Positions 1 through 8,863 of a stretch of DNA of 32,465 nucleotides are shown here, piece by piece. The notes under the pieces are model-generated. The model searched no databases, had not been told where the DNA came from, and was given only the letters and a program-made list of their open reading frames with translations. This stretch comes from Candidatus Sumerlaeia bacterium (GTDB lineage: Bacteria; Sumerlaeota; Sumerlaeia; JABWBI01). Position 1 is the first letter of the stretch. The number at the start of each line of letters is the position of its first letter. The position numbers were made by a program, and so were the translations under genes. Where the stretch lies: NCBI GenBank assembly GCA_013360565.1, contig JABWBI010000010.1, positions 1 to 32,465 of the forward strand, read 5' to 3'.

Positions 1-551
1 GCGCTTTCGGGCGGCTCGGGGTACGGTCCGCAGGCCGTGTCGCCCCAGCGTTCGCGCAGCCCATCGAGCCTCTGGACCTGGCCGTCGCGCGCCGCGCGAT
101 CGATGGTCCAGGGCGTCGCCTCCGCGGCCTCGAGATCGATCGTGACCGGTGCGAGCTCGGGCGATGTCACGCCCGTCTGCGCGAGCAGACGCGCGCGCCG
201 GCCGCCCTCCTCCAGCCCGTAGAACAGCATGAACGGAAGATCGAGATCGGCGCCCGCGAGCGATTCTCCAATGAGCCGCGCGGCGGTCTCGAGGCTCTGC
301 GCATCCCTGGCATGCTCGGCCAGATCCCGCAGCACTCTCAGGCGGCGCCTGGCGAGCGTCTCCTGAGTCAACTCGGTGACCGGATGGAAGAGGCCTGCGA
401 CGCGTCCGGTCTCGTCACGGATGGGGCTGAAGGAGAAGGTGAAGAAGGTCTCCTCGAGATAGCCCATGCGATCGAGGAACATGCGCTGGTTCTCGAGAAA
501 CGCGGTCCGGCCGGCCGAGGCCTGCTCGAAGGCCGCGCCGATGGCCGGCCA
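1..551 (-). pseudogene. 5'-truncated PAS/GAF sensor (histidine-kinase-like) fragment; 3' end lies outside the window
   Basis: The minus frame is open from about 587 to 1 and reads ...WPAIGAAFEQASAGRTAFLENQRMFLDRMGYLEETFFTFSFSPIRDETGRVAGLFHPVTELTQETLARRRLRVLRDLAEHARDAQSLETAARLIGESLAGADLDLPFMLFYGLEEGGRRARLLAQTGV... This is a PAS then GAF pattern typical of multi-sensor kinases. There is no ATG/GTG/TTG upstream of WPAIG in this frame before a TGA. It is absent from the ORF track because it runs off the edge. Confidence 0.65.
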
Positions 552-565
552 TGCGGAGAGCCGAG

Positions 566-2293
566 ATGAGCAAGGGAAACGCCGAAGACCTCAAGCGCCA
601 GAGCCGCCATCTGCGCGGGACCATCGCCGGAGAGCTGGCCTCCAGCGCCTCACACCTGAGCGACGCCGCTGCCGCTCTCCTCAAGTTCCACGGCAGCTAC
701 CAGCAGGACGATCGGGATCTCCGCCAAGAGCGTCTCAGAGACAAACGCGACAAGGAGTGGATCTTCATGGTCCGCTCCAAGATTCCCGGCGGCGCTCTGA
801 CCGCCGCCCAGTACCTCGTGCACGACCGGATCTGCGGTGAGCTCGGCAACGGCACGCTCCGCATCACAAGCCGCCAGGGTCTGCAGACGCACGGTGTCAT
901 CAAAGGCCACCTGAAGACCGTCATCCAGCGGATCAACGCGAGCGGCATCACCACCTGGGGCGCCTGCGGCGACGTCGTCCGCAACTGCATGGCCACGCCC
1001 GAACCGCTCGCCGATGAGCCCCACCGCGCCGTGCAGACACTCGCCCGCGAGCTCGCCACCACCTTCGCCGCCGCGAGCCACGCCTACAGCGAGATCTGGC
1101 TCGACGGAGAGAAGGTCTCCCCCGGCCAGGAGACCGAGCCGATCTACGGCGAGGCTTACCTGCCCCGGAAGTTCAAGTTCGGCATCGCCGTCCCCCCCCG
1201 CAATGACATCGATGTCCTCTCCAACGACGTCGGCATCGCCGCTCTCGTCGACGGCGGGCGCCTCACCGGCTACAGCGTCTGGGCCGGTGGCGGCATGGGC
1301 ATGACCCATGGCAAGGAGGGCACGTTCCCCGCCCTCGCCCTGCCGCTCTTCTCCGTCGACCCCGGCCAGATCGTCGATGCCTGCGTCGCCATCGTCACCA
1401 CCCAGCGCGACTTCGGGGGCCGCTCCGACCGCAAACACGCGCGGCTGAAATACCTCATCGCCGACCGCGGCCTCGACTGGTTCCGCGCCGAGGTCACCTC
1501 GCGGATGAGAGCGAAACCCCGCGAGTTCGTCCCTGTCACCTGGACAAGCGTCCAGGATCGCCTCGGGTGGCACGGGCAGGGCGACGGTCGCCTTTTCCTC
1601 GGTCTCTGGGTCCAGGACGGCCGCATCAAGGACAACGCCGAGGGCCGGTACCGGACCGGCCTGCGCCTCATTGCCGAGCGGTTCGGCCGGCCGCTGCGCC
1701 TCACGGCCAACTGCAACCTCTATCTCCACGACATCGAACCCGCGCAGCGCCCCGAGATCGACGCCGTCCTCGCCGATCACGGCATCGTCCACGCCGAGGG
1801 CTTCACCGAGGCCAAGAAAGTCGCCATGGCCTGCGTCGCCCTCCCCACCTGCGGTCTCGCACTGGCCGAGAGCGAGCGGGCGTTCCCCGAGCTCTTCGGC
1901 GAGATCGACCGCGTGCTGCGCGACCTCGGACTCGAGCGCGAGCAGATCCTTGTGCGAATGACCGGCTGCCCCAACGGCTGCGCTCGCCCGTACAACGCCG
2001 ACTTCGGCATCGTGGGCCGCTCGCCGGGGAAGTACGCGCTCTACATCGGCGGGTCACACACCGGCGAGCGCCTCGCCGGTCTGCTCCACCGGACCGTCGA
2101 GGCCGGCGACATCCCCGGTCTCGTCCGCGCATGCCTCGAGCAATTCGTCGCCGGACGCCGGCCCGGCGAGTCCTTCAGTACCTGGTGGGGCCGCACTCAG
2201 CTCCAGGGCGAGGCGCCGACACCCGAGCAGTTCCACGAGGAGCTCGCCGAACGGGCCAAGCGCTTGGCCGGATCGCGCGCCGAGGCCGAGTGA
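566..2293 (+). CDS. cysI: Sulfite reductase hemoprotein (NADPH- or ferredoxin-dependent, CysI/Sir-type)
   Basis: [17 protein letters not shown]-terminus; siroheme/4Fe-4S motifs TCGLALAE and [19 protein letters not shown]. Shine-Dalgarno GGAG at 555-558, 7 nt before ATG 566. Confidence 0.9.
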   Translation: MSKGNAEDLKRQSRHLRGTIAGELASSASHLSDAAAALLKFHGSYQQDDRDLRQERLRDKRDKEWIFMVRSKIPGGALTAAQYLVHDRICGELGNGTLRITSRQGLQTHGVIKGHLKTVIQRINASGITTWGACGDVVRNCMATPEPLADEPHRAVQTLARELATTFAAASHAYSEIWLDGEKVSPGQETEPIYGEAYLPRKFKFGIAVPPRNDIDVLSNDVGIAALVDGGRLTGYSVWAGGGMGMTHGKEGTFPALALPLFSVDPGQIVDACVAIVTTQRDFGGRSDRKHARLKYLIADRGLDWFRAEVTSRMRAKPREFVPVTWTSVQDRLGWHGQGDGRLFLGLWVQDGRIKDNAEGRYRTGLRLIAERFGRPLRLTANCNLYLHDIEPAQRPEIDAVLADHGIVHAEGFTEAKKVAMACVALPTCGLALAESERAFPELFGEIDRVLRDLGLEREQILVRMTGCPNGCARPYNADFGIVGRSPGKYALYIGGSHTGERLAGLLHRTVEAGDIPGLVRACLEQFVAGRRPGESFSTWWGRTQLQGEAPTPEQFHEELAERAKRLAGSRAEAE

Positions 2294-2317
2294 CCCCGTG
2301 CCATCAGCCCCACCCCG

Positions 2318-3853
2318 TCAGTGCCGGAAGTGCCGCATGCCGGTGAACACCATCACCAGGCCGTGCTCGTCGGCGGCGGCGACGACCTCGTCATCGCGCA
2401 CTGAACCCCCGGGCTGAATCACCGCGCGCACACCCGCCTTCGCCGCCGCATCGATGCCGTCGCGGAAGGGGAAGAAGGCGTCGCTCCCCAGGTACGAGCC
2501 CCGCAGATCGTGCCCGTGCTCCGCCGCCTTGGTGGCCCCGATCTTGGCGGAGTCGACGCGGCTCATCTGGCCCGCGCCGATGCCCAGTGTCGCCTCCGCG
2601 GACGTGTACACGATCGCGTTCGACTTCACCCACTTGACGACCTTCCAGGCAAACAGCAGGCCGCGCCAGTCTGCCTCCGTCGGCTGCGCCTTCGTCACCA
2701 CGTGCACCTGCTGCGGGTCGACACGGCCCGTGTCGAAGTCCTGCACCAGAAAGCCCCCCGCGATGCCTCGCACCACACGGCCGGGCGGATTCGGCGTCAC
2801 AGCGCCGAGACGCAGAAGGCGGAGGTTCTTCTTCTGGGCGAAGACGGCCCTAGCATCTTCAGTGAAATCAGGCGCCAAGACAACTTCGGTGAAGTGAGGC
2901 GCGATCGCCTCCGCCAGCGCCTTCGACACCGGCCGATTGACCGCGATGATTCCGCCGAAGGCGCTCACCGGGTCGCATGCGCGGGCGAGCGCATGGGCCT
3001 CTTCAAGGGTCGCACCGATGGCACACCCGCACGGATTGGAGTGTTTGATGATCGCGCACGCCGGCTCGTCGAACTCCCGGATCAGGCCCAGCGCGCCGTC
3101 GGCGTCGAGCAAGTTGTTGTATGACAGTTCCTTGCCCTGAAGCTGCTCCGCTGTCGCCAGAGAGCACGGCTCCGCGCCACAGACGTAGAACGCTGCCCCC
3201 TGGTGCGGATTCTCACCGTACCGCATCGGCTGCCGCAGCGTCCCCGCCATAGTGAAGCTCTCTGGCCACTCAGTCAACCCGCCGCCTGCGGCGGCCAGCC
3301 CCGCGGCGATCGTGGCGTCGTAGTGCGCCGTGTGGCGGAACGCCTTCAGTGCCAGCGCCCGTCGCAGGTCCGCCGAGACCTCCGGCAACTGCTCCGCCAC
3401 CCGCCCGTAGTCCTCCGGGTCGCAGATCACCGTGACATGGGCGTGGTTCTTCGCCGCAGCGCGGAGCAGTGCCACCCCGCCGATGTCGATATTCTCCACC
3501 AGCGTCGCGAAGTCCGCCCCCTCGGCGACCTTCCTCTCGAAGGCGTACAGATTGCACACGACGACATCCACCGGGGCCCACCCCTGGGCCTGGAGCGTCT
3601 CCATGTGATCATCACTGTCACGGCGCGCCAGGATCCCCCCGTGGATCGCCGGGTGAAGCGTCTTCACCCGCCCCCCGAGAATCTCCGGGGCCCCCGTCAC
3701 TTCCGACACCTCGCGCACTGCGAGCCCGGCATCGCTCAGATGCCTGAACGTTCCGCCGGAGGCGACGAGGTCGAAACCGAGCGACGTCAGGCTCCGGGCG
3801 AAGCCGGTCAAGCCCGTCTTGTCGGTGACGCTCAGCAGCGCACGCCGAGTCAT
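2318..3853 (-). CDS. purH: Bifunctional AICAR formyltransferase / IMP cyclohydrolase
   Basis: [76 protein letters not shown], and C-terminal [32 protein letters not shown]. Confidence 0.95.
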   Translation of the reverse strand: MTRRALLSVTDKTGLTGFARSLTSLGFDLVASGGTFRHLSDAGLAVREVSEVTGAPEILGGRVKTLHPAIHGGILARRDSDDHMETLQAQGWAPVDVVVCNLYAFERKVAEGADFATLVENIDIGGVALLRAAAKNHAHVTVICDPEDYGRVAEQLPEVSADLRRALALKAFRHTAHYDATIAAGLAAAGGGLTEWPESFTMAGTLRQPMRYGENPHQGAAFYVCGAEPCSLATAEQLQGKELSYNNLLDADGALGLIREFDEPACAIIKHSNPCGCAIGATLEEAHALARACDPVSAFGGIIAVNRPVSKALAEAIAPHFTEVVLAPDFTEDARAVFAQKKNLRLLRLGAVTPNPPGRVVRGIAGGFLVQDFDTGRVDPQQVHVVTKAQPTEADWRGLLFAWKVVKWVKSNAIVYTSAEATLGIGAGQMSRVDSAKIGATKAAEHGHDLRGSYLGSDAFFPFRDGIDAAAKAGVRAVIQPGGSVRDDEVVAAADEHGLVMVFTGMRHFRH

Positions 3854-3884
3854 GGGTGGACGCCCGAGCAGCGGATCCGAGGTG

Positions 3885-4751
3885 TCATTTCACGGACCGG
3901 ACCATCTTGATCTGCCAGTTGTGATCTCCCCGGACCAGCTCGTACTGCTCCTGCCGCACCGTCGTCCGCCCACGCACGGTGTCCTCCCGCTCAATCATCA
4001 CATGCGCCGTGTCGCCCTGCGCGTCCATCGTCAGTACCCGCTTGACGCGCTGCTCGCGTGCGAGGGCCTGGTCGTCATTCCAAGCCTGCTCGCGCCGCAT
4101 GACGTAGGACTTCTCCGGCAGGCCTCCCGTCATGCCCGGCGTCAGACAGTGATACTCCACGGCGAAGTTCTGCGTGTTCCAGGCCTCCACGAACGCCTGC
4201 ACCACCCCCGAGGGGTCGAGCGTGTGCAGCTCCCCGAGGGTCGGCCCGCCCACCTTCGCGGTCGAGAGCCGCTTGGGCCTCGCCTCGCCCTTGGCCGGGA
4301 GCACCGGTCGCGGTGCCGCCGGCTCCGACGGCGGGTCCGCCGGCGCGTCCCCCTTCGCCGGACCGTATTCGCTCATGCGCAGCACCGCCTCCACTCGCCC
4401 CAGCAGGGCGAGCGGATCGAACGGCTTGGCAATGAAGTCGTCGATCCCCAGTCCCTCCCGGAAGAACTCCTCCGACTTGCCCGACTCCTTCGCCGCCGCA
4501 CTCATCACGATGATCGGCAACCCCTGCGTCGCCTCGTCGCGCTTGAGCCGCCGCACGACCTCGAGACCGCTCACCACCGGCATCATCAGGTCGATCAGCA
4601 GAAGGTCGGGTATCGACCGGCCGATGCTCTCCAGGCACATCTGCCCGTCGTGAGCCGTCTCGACCTCATAGCCCTTCGTCTTCAGCACCGCGCTGACGAT
4701 CTGAATCACATCCGGCTCATCGTCGACCACGAGAATGCGCTTGGACGCCAC
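3885..4751 (-). CDS. Response regulator: N-terminal REC domain plus C-terminal NTF2-like domain
   Basis: REC: KRILVVDDEPDVIQIV...PDLLLIDLMMPVVSGLEVVRRLK...IIVMSAA...DDFIAKPFDPLALLGRV. After a Pro/Ala linker: VVQAFVEAWNTQNFAVEYHCLTPGM...NWQIKMVRSVK. Likely GTG start at 4751; the ORF track extends to 4787. Confidence 0.8.
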   Translation of the reverse strand: MASKRILVVDDEPDVIQIVSAVLKTKGYEVETAHDGQMCLESIGRSIPDLLLIDLMMPVVSGLEVVRRLKRDEATQGLPIIVMSAAAKESGKSEEFFREGLGIDDFIAKPFDPLALLGRVEAVLRMSEYGPAKGDAPADPPSEPAAPRPVLPAKGEARPKRLSTAKVGGPTLGELHTLDPSGVVQAFVEAWNTQNFAVEYHCLTPGMTGGLPEKSYVMRREQAWNDDQALAREQRVKRVLTMDAQGDTAHVMIEREDTVRGRTTVRQEQYELVRGDHNWQIKMVRSVK

Positions 4752-4783
4752 GGGACGCTCACTCCAGTTCACAGGTCGCAAAG

Positions 4784-7700
4784 TCAAATCCCGTCCACCC
4801 GCTGAATGTCAACCCGATTCAGCCACGCCGCCCCCGCCAGTGCGTCGCTGAAGTCCATCATCCCCACCGCCCATGCCACCGTGGACGGCACATCGCTCGC
4901 CTCAGGGACGCGCAGGTAGAGCCAGTAGTCACGCCCCGCCGGCCCCGGCGCATGGGCATGAGGCGCCGCCCCGCCGCCCCGCGAGATGATGTCCAGCGAC
5001 ACGTTGAACTGCATGTCTCCAAAGACCACCCGCGGCCGAAGCGGCGGCAGCAGACCGGGATCGGTGTCGCTGCCGAGCCGGAAACGCACGCGGATCAGAT
5101 CGCCCACCGAGACGTCGACGGCCTCCGCCCCCGCCACTTCCCGGTAGAATCCCAAGAAGCCGGCCGGGGCCGCGTCCCTGCTCTCGAAAACGGCGCGGCC
5201 GGGGTGCAGTTCGATCCGCGGTGAGGCGAGGCCAACGTCCTCCAGGCCCGGCAGGACGATCACCTCACCCGTGTCGAACACCGTGTGCGATCTCAGCGTC
5301 ACCGCCACGGCGTCGAGCGCGCTGCGCGGGAAGCGATCCACCTCGACACGGTCCAGATGCACCGCCGCTCCCTGGGCTGCGCTGAAGTCGTCGACCTCGA
5401 AGACGGCAAGGATGTCGTCGTGCAGCTCGTCTCCCTGGTCGGCGCTCATGTCCGGCGGATCGAACCACACCTCGGCCACGCGCCCCTGCGGCGTGGGAGC
5501 CACCGCGGAGGACGCCACGGGTTCGAGGCGCGCGGCGAACCAGGCCTGGCTGTTCGCGCTGAAGAGACGCAGCCGCACGAGCGGCAGGCGCGACGGATCG
5601 GCCTCTTCGCTCCTCAGGTGGAATCGCACGCGGAAGACCGAGTCCGGCTGCCATGGGAGCAGGTCCGGCGGCGAAAGCCACATCCCGACCGTGTCCACGG
5701 AGTCGACATCGGACGCGAGAGCCAGACCGTCTCTGGTGGATGCCTCGGGCCTCGCCGCCGTCCACCCCGGCACGCTCTGATAGGTCCACCGGTCGAAGCT
5801 CATCAGCCCCGGCAGAATCGAAACCGCGCCTTCCGGCTCGCTGCCAAGAAGCCGCAGATGGTCGAGCAGCAGCCCGGAGGTGACTCCCACGTCGTTGCCA
5901 TCGACCACCGACCACCTCAGCGCCGGCGCTTCCCCCGGCGGGATGAGATCGAGATCCCCCAGCACGAAGGTCTGGTATCCCGTCGCCCTCAGGAACCCCG
6001 TGGAGGGATTCACCGGGCTGAGGGACGAGCCGGTGTCCGCCAGGATCGCTGCATCGATGGCGCCGGGCGGGACCTCGCTGGTGACAATTGCCCGGTCGTT
6101 GAAGCCGGGGTTCGGCGCCTGCTCGTTGGTGAGGAAGTTGAAGTCAAACGCCATCGCACGCGCCTCGCCGGGATCGAACCGCTGCGCAATGCTCCCGGCG
6201 AACCCTGACCCATTCGTGACGAGCAGTTGAGCATCGCCCTCCTTCGGCGTGATCGGGGCCGTGGTCCCGAGGGCTCCGATGCGCCTCACGTCGCCCTCGG
6301 GGCTCGGGGCCTCCAGGATGATCTCGACCCCCGTCGTCCTCTCTCCCGCCTCCACTCGCAGCGTCGCCACTTCGTCCGATCCTCCTGACGCGGCTGTGTA
6401 GGCGTCCAGATTGGACTGCTCGAAGCTCCCGTTCCCGATGCCCGCATTGAGTGGCAGTGCGAAGCGTTCCAGACCGCTTTCCCGCGATCCGCTCCAGGCT
6501 TCCTCCCGCACCAGGGGCAGCTGTGGATTGAAGGGGCCGATCCGGGACCCTCCCACGGCATTCGTGAGCACACTCTCGATGTCGAGCCGGTACTCTCCCG
6601 GCGGGAGCCCCTCCCACTGGAACCGTCCTGATCCGATCACCGGCGGGCCCGCGGGTGCGAAGCCGGGTCCGAACGCACCCGCCACCTGGCTCACCGCCGT
6701 CGCGATCGCATCGGTCGCGGCTGCCTCTGGCGGCGGCAGAGGCAAGCCCTCGGAATTGAGCGGCACCTGCGTGCCCGGGTAGGACTCCGTCCCGAGTGGT
6801 GGTGGAAACACGCTTGGCCCCAACGTGCTCCCCACGCGCCGCAGGACCGCATTCGCCCCGCTCATTGGCGTCAGGCCGTCTGCCCGGAGCACGTGCCCCT
6901 CGAGGCTCCCGGTCGTCGACCCCGGGCCCGTGAGGAAATTCGCGCGCGGATAGAGCATCGACACCGCGATCCTGTCGTCGAGCGACAGATCGACCGTGAA
7001 GAGCCCGCTGTAATGAAGCGCTTGCTGCGACAGGCGACTGTCGAAGGCGAACGTGGTGATCAGAAAAGGATACAGCGTCTCGGTGAACGGCATGAACAGG
7101 TCGATCTCCTCGACGCGCGAGAGGGCGGGGACGTCGAGCGCGCCGGCAGCGCCAGCGGCGATGTCCCCGTTCACCTGGGCGTGGTCGAGCCCCACGAAGT
7201 GGCCGAACTCATGCGTGAAGATGCCCCGGAACGCGCTGACCGGCAGCTCGCCGTTGCCACTGTTGCCGTCGATCCAGCGCCCGTTGAGCACCACGTACCC
7301 CTCCGTGAAGAAACCCCGCGCATCCGGCGGCCGGTTCTGGAAGAAGCCCAGCACCCCGTTGTTCGCGCCGAACAGCAGCGCATGGATTGTCCCGTCCTCG
7401 TCGAAGATGATCTCGTTCTGCCCCGTCGGGGCCGTGCCGATGTGTGAGCCGACATTCGTCACGTTCACGTCGACCGGCGCCCGCGTCGCCAGCAGCTCGA
7501 ACGTCTCCTGCCCCCCCGGCGCCTGCGAGGCGTGGTCGAACACGAGCCCTCCCTCTTCCAGCGCCACCGGTTGCCCTCGCCGCAGGAACAGGTCCACGGC
7601 CCCGAACCCGGCGTCCACCACCACCCGCAGCGAAGTCGCGCCCTCCGGCACCTCCAGGGTGAACTGCGGATCGACCGACTGATTCACGCCACCCAGCCCG

Positions 7701-8182
7701 CCCGCGATCTCGCCCGCGGCGGGGACGCCCGAGGACAAGGGGATGAGCGAAGGAACCCCGCCCGCACGCCCGATGGCGGCCGATGCCGGCCGGATCCCTC
7801 CGCCGCCGATGGTGGCCCGGATCGTGAACGCGATTGGACCGGGGGAGGCATTCGTCAACGCCATGTGATACGTGCCCGGCAGGAGCGGCGGGCTTGGCGA
7901 GAGCGTCAGCCCCCGATTCTCGAACGCCAGCCGGGCCGTCGGAATCTTCGCGTACGTGATGAAGATGCGGTCCGCCAGCGACTGCGCCGCGGCGGGTGAG
8001 AGCGAACCCAGAGCCCCCGGGTCCACACGGTACGGCACGAGCCCCGGGGCCGACGCGTCGAGGATGCGCTCGTCCAAGTTCCAGCGCGTGGGAGAGCCAT
8101 CGGCGTTCACCCGGAGCGGCCCTCCCGCGAGAGCGCAGGGAGACAGGCCCCACAGGAGCGCGACGGCCGCCGCTCCTCTCAT
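4784..8182 (-). CDS. Large secreted matrixin-type (metzincin) zinc metalloprotease
   Basis: N-terminal signal peptide (MRGAAAVALLWGLSPCALAGG); IIFDEDG then HEFGHFVGLDH (HExxHxxGxxH zinc motif); long beta-rich C-terminal region. Confidence 0.75.
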   Translation of the reverse strand: MRGAAAVALLWGLSPCALAGGPLRVNADGSPTRWNLDERILDASAPGLVPYRVDPGALGSLSPAAAQSLADRIFITYAKIPTARLAFENRGLTLSPSPPLLPGTYHMALTNASPGPIAFTIRATIGGGGIRPASAAIGRAGGVPSLIPLSSGVPAAGEIAGGLGGVNQSVDPQFTLEVPEGATSLRVVVDAGFGAVDLFLRRGQPVALEEGGLVFDHASQAPGGQETFELLATRAPVDVNVTNVGSHIGTAPTGQNEIIFDEDGTIHALLFGANNGVLGFFQNRPPDARGFFTEGYVVLNGRWIDGNSGNGELPVSAFRGIFTHEFGHFVGLDHAQVNGDIAAGAAGALDVPALSRVEEIDLFMPFTETLYPFLITTFAFDSRLSQQALHYSGLFTVDLSLDDRIAVSMLYPRANFLTGPGSTTGSLEGHVLRADGLTPMSGANAVLRRVGSTLGPSVFPPPLGTESYPGTQVPLNSEGLPLPPPEAAATDAIATAVSQVAGAFGPGFAPAGPPVIGSGRFQWEGLPPGEYRLDIESVLTNAVGGSRIGPFNPQLPLVREEAWSGSRESGLERFALPLNAGIGNGSFEQSNLDAYTAASGGSDEVATLRVEAGERTTGVEIILEAPSPEGDVRRIGALGTTAPITPKEGDAQLLVTNGSGFAGSIAQRFDPGEARAMAFDFNFLTNEQAPNPGFNDRAIVTSEVPPGAIDAAILADTGSSLSPVNPSTGFLRATGYQTFVLGDLDLIPPGEAPALRWSVVDGNDVGVTSGLLLDHLRLLGSEPEGAVSILPGLMSFDRWTYQSVPGWTAARPEASTRDGLALASDVDSVDTVGMWLSPPDLLPWQPDSVFRVRFHLRSEEADPSRLPLVRLRLFSANSQAWFAARLEPVASSAVAPTPQGRVAEVWFDPPDMSADQGDELHDDILAVFEVDDFSAAQGAAVHLDRVEVDRFPRSALDAVAVTLRSHTVFDTGEVIVLPGLEDVGLASPRIELHPGRAVFESRDAAPAGFLGFYREVAGAEAVDVSVGDLIRVRFRLGSDTDPGLLPPLRPRVVFGDMQFNVSLDIISRGGGAAPHAHAPGPAGRDYWLYLRVPEASDVPSTVAWAVGMMDFSDALAGAAWLNRVDIQRVDGI

Positions 8183-8745
8183 TGAGCCCGCCCCGCCAGA
8201 GCGCGGACGGCGCCCAGCAGCTCGTCGGCCGGCGGTGCGGTGCTCGCGCGCAGCCGCCCGGTGATCGCCTCCGCCGCGGGCGTCAGTCCCGAGAAGAGCT
8301 CCGTGTTGCCCCGGCCATTGAGCAGGCGAGCCCCTCCCGTCTCCTCATCGGGCACGAAGCGAAACGCGCCCTGGTCCAGTCCCACCGTGCTCGTCAGTCC
8401 GCCCGGCGCTCCGGGAGCGCTGATCAGAAGAAGATACCGCTCACCGGGCATGAAGACCGGCAGTCCCGCGAGGCTGCCGGGGGCGCCGAACTGCTCGAAC
8501 GAGAGAGTCTCTCCGGTCGCGCCGCGGATCCCCTCCTCCAGTGTGAACGTGTACCGCGTCGCGGCGATCTCGCCTCCCGCGAGCGAGACAGTGCGTGCCT
8601 CGGCGCTGACACACTCCCCCACCGCGATGCGCTCGGCCCCGTCCACGAGCGCCTCCAGATTCATCGGCACCGTCATCACGCATCCCTGTGCCGGCGCGAG
8701 CGGTGCGGCGAGTCCCAGCGCGAGGGCGAGCAGGCCACGGTTCAT
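8179..8745 (-). CDS. Secreted hypothetical protein, translationally coupled to the downstream metalloprotease
   Basis: Start MNRGLLALALGLAAPLAPAQGCVM (signal peptide) at 8745; the stop overlaps the ATG of the metalloprotease gene by 4 nt (ATGA). Confidence 0.65.
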   Translation of the reverse strand: MNRGLLALALGLAAPLAPAQGCVMTVPMNLEALVDGAERIAVGECVSAEARTVSLAGGEIAATRYTFTLEEGIRGATGETLSFEQFGAPGSLAGLPVFMPGERYLLLISAPGAPGGLTSTVGLDQGAFRFVPDEETGGARLLNGRGNTELFSGLTPAAEAITGRLRASTAPPADELLGAVRALAGRAQ

Positions 8746-8863
8746 GCCACACAGCAGAGTACAGAGCAGCGGGGGTGATCGCCACGCCGTTTTGACTGCC
8801 GTCGCCCCGGCGACCTTGGCCCTTGACCTTTCACGCGTGCTCCACTGCACTGGGCCTCTCGCA

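Noticed and set aside
650-1792. 380-aa minus-strand ORF opposite cysI
   Set aside because: Antisense shadow of cysI, low-complexity composition.
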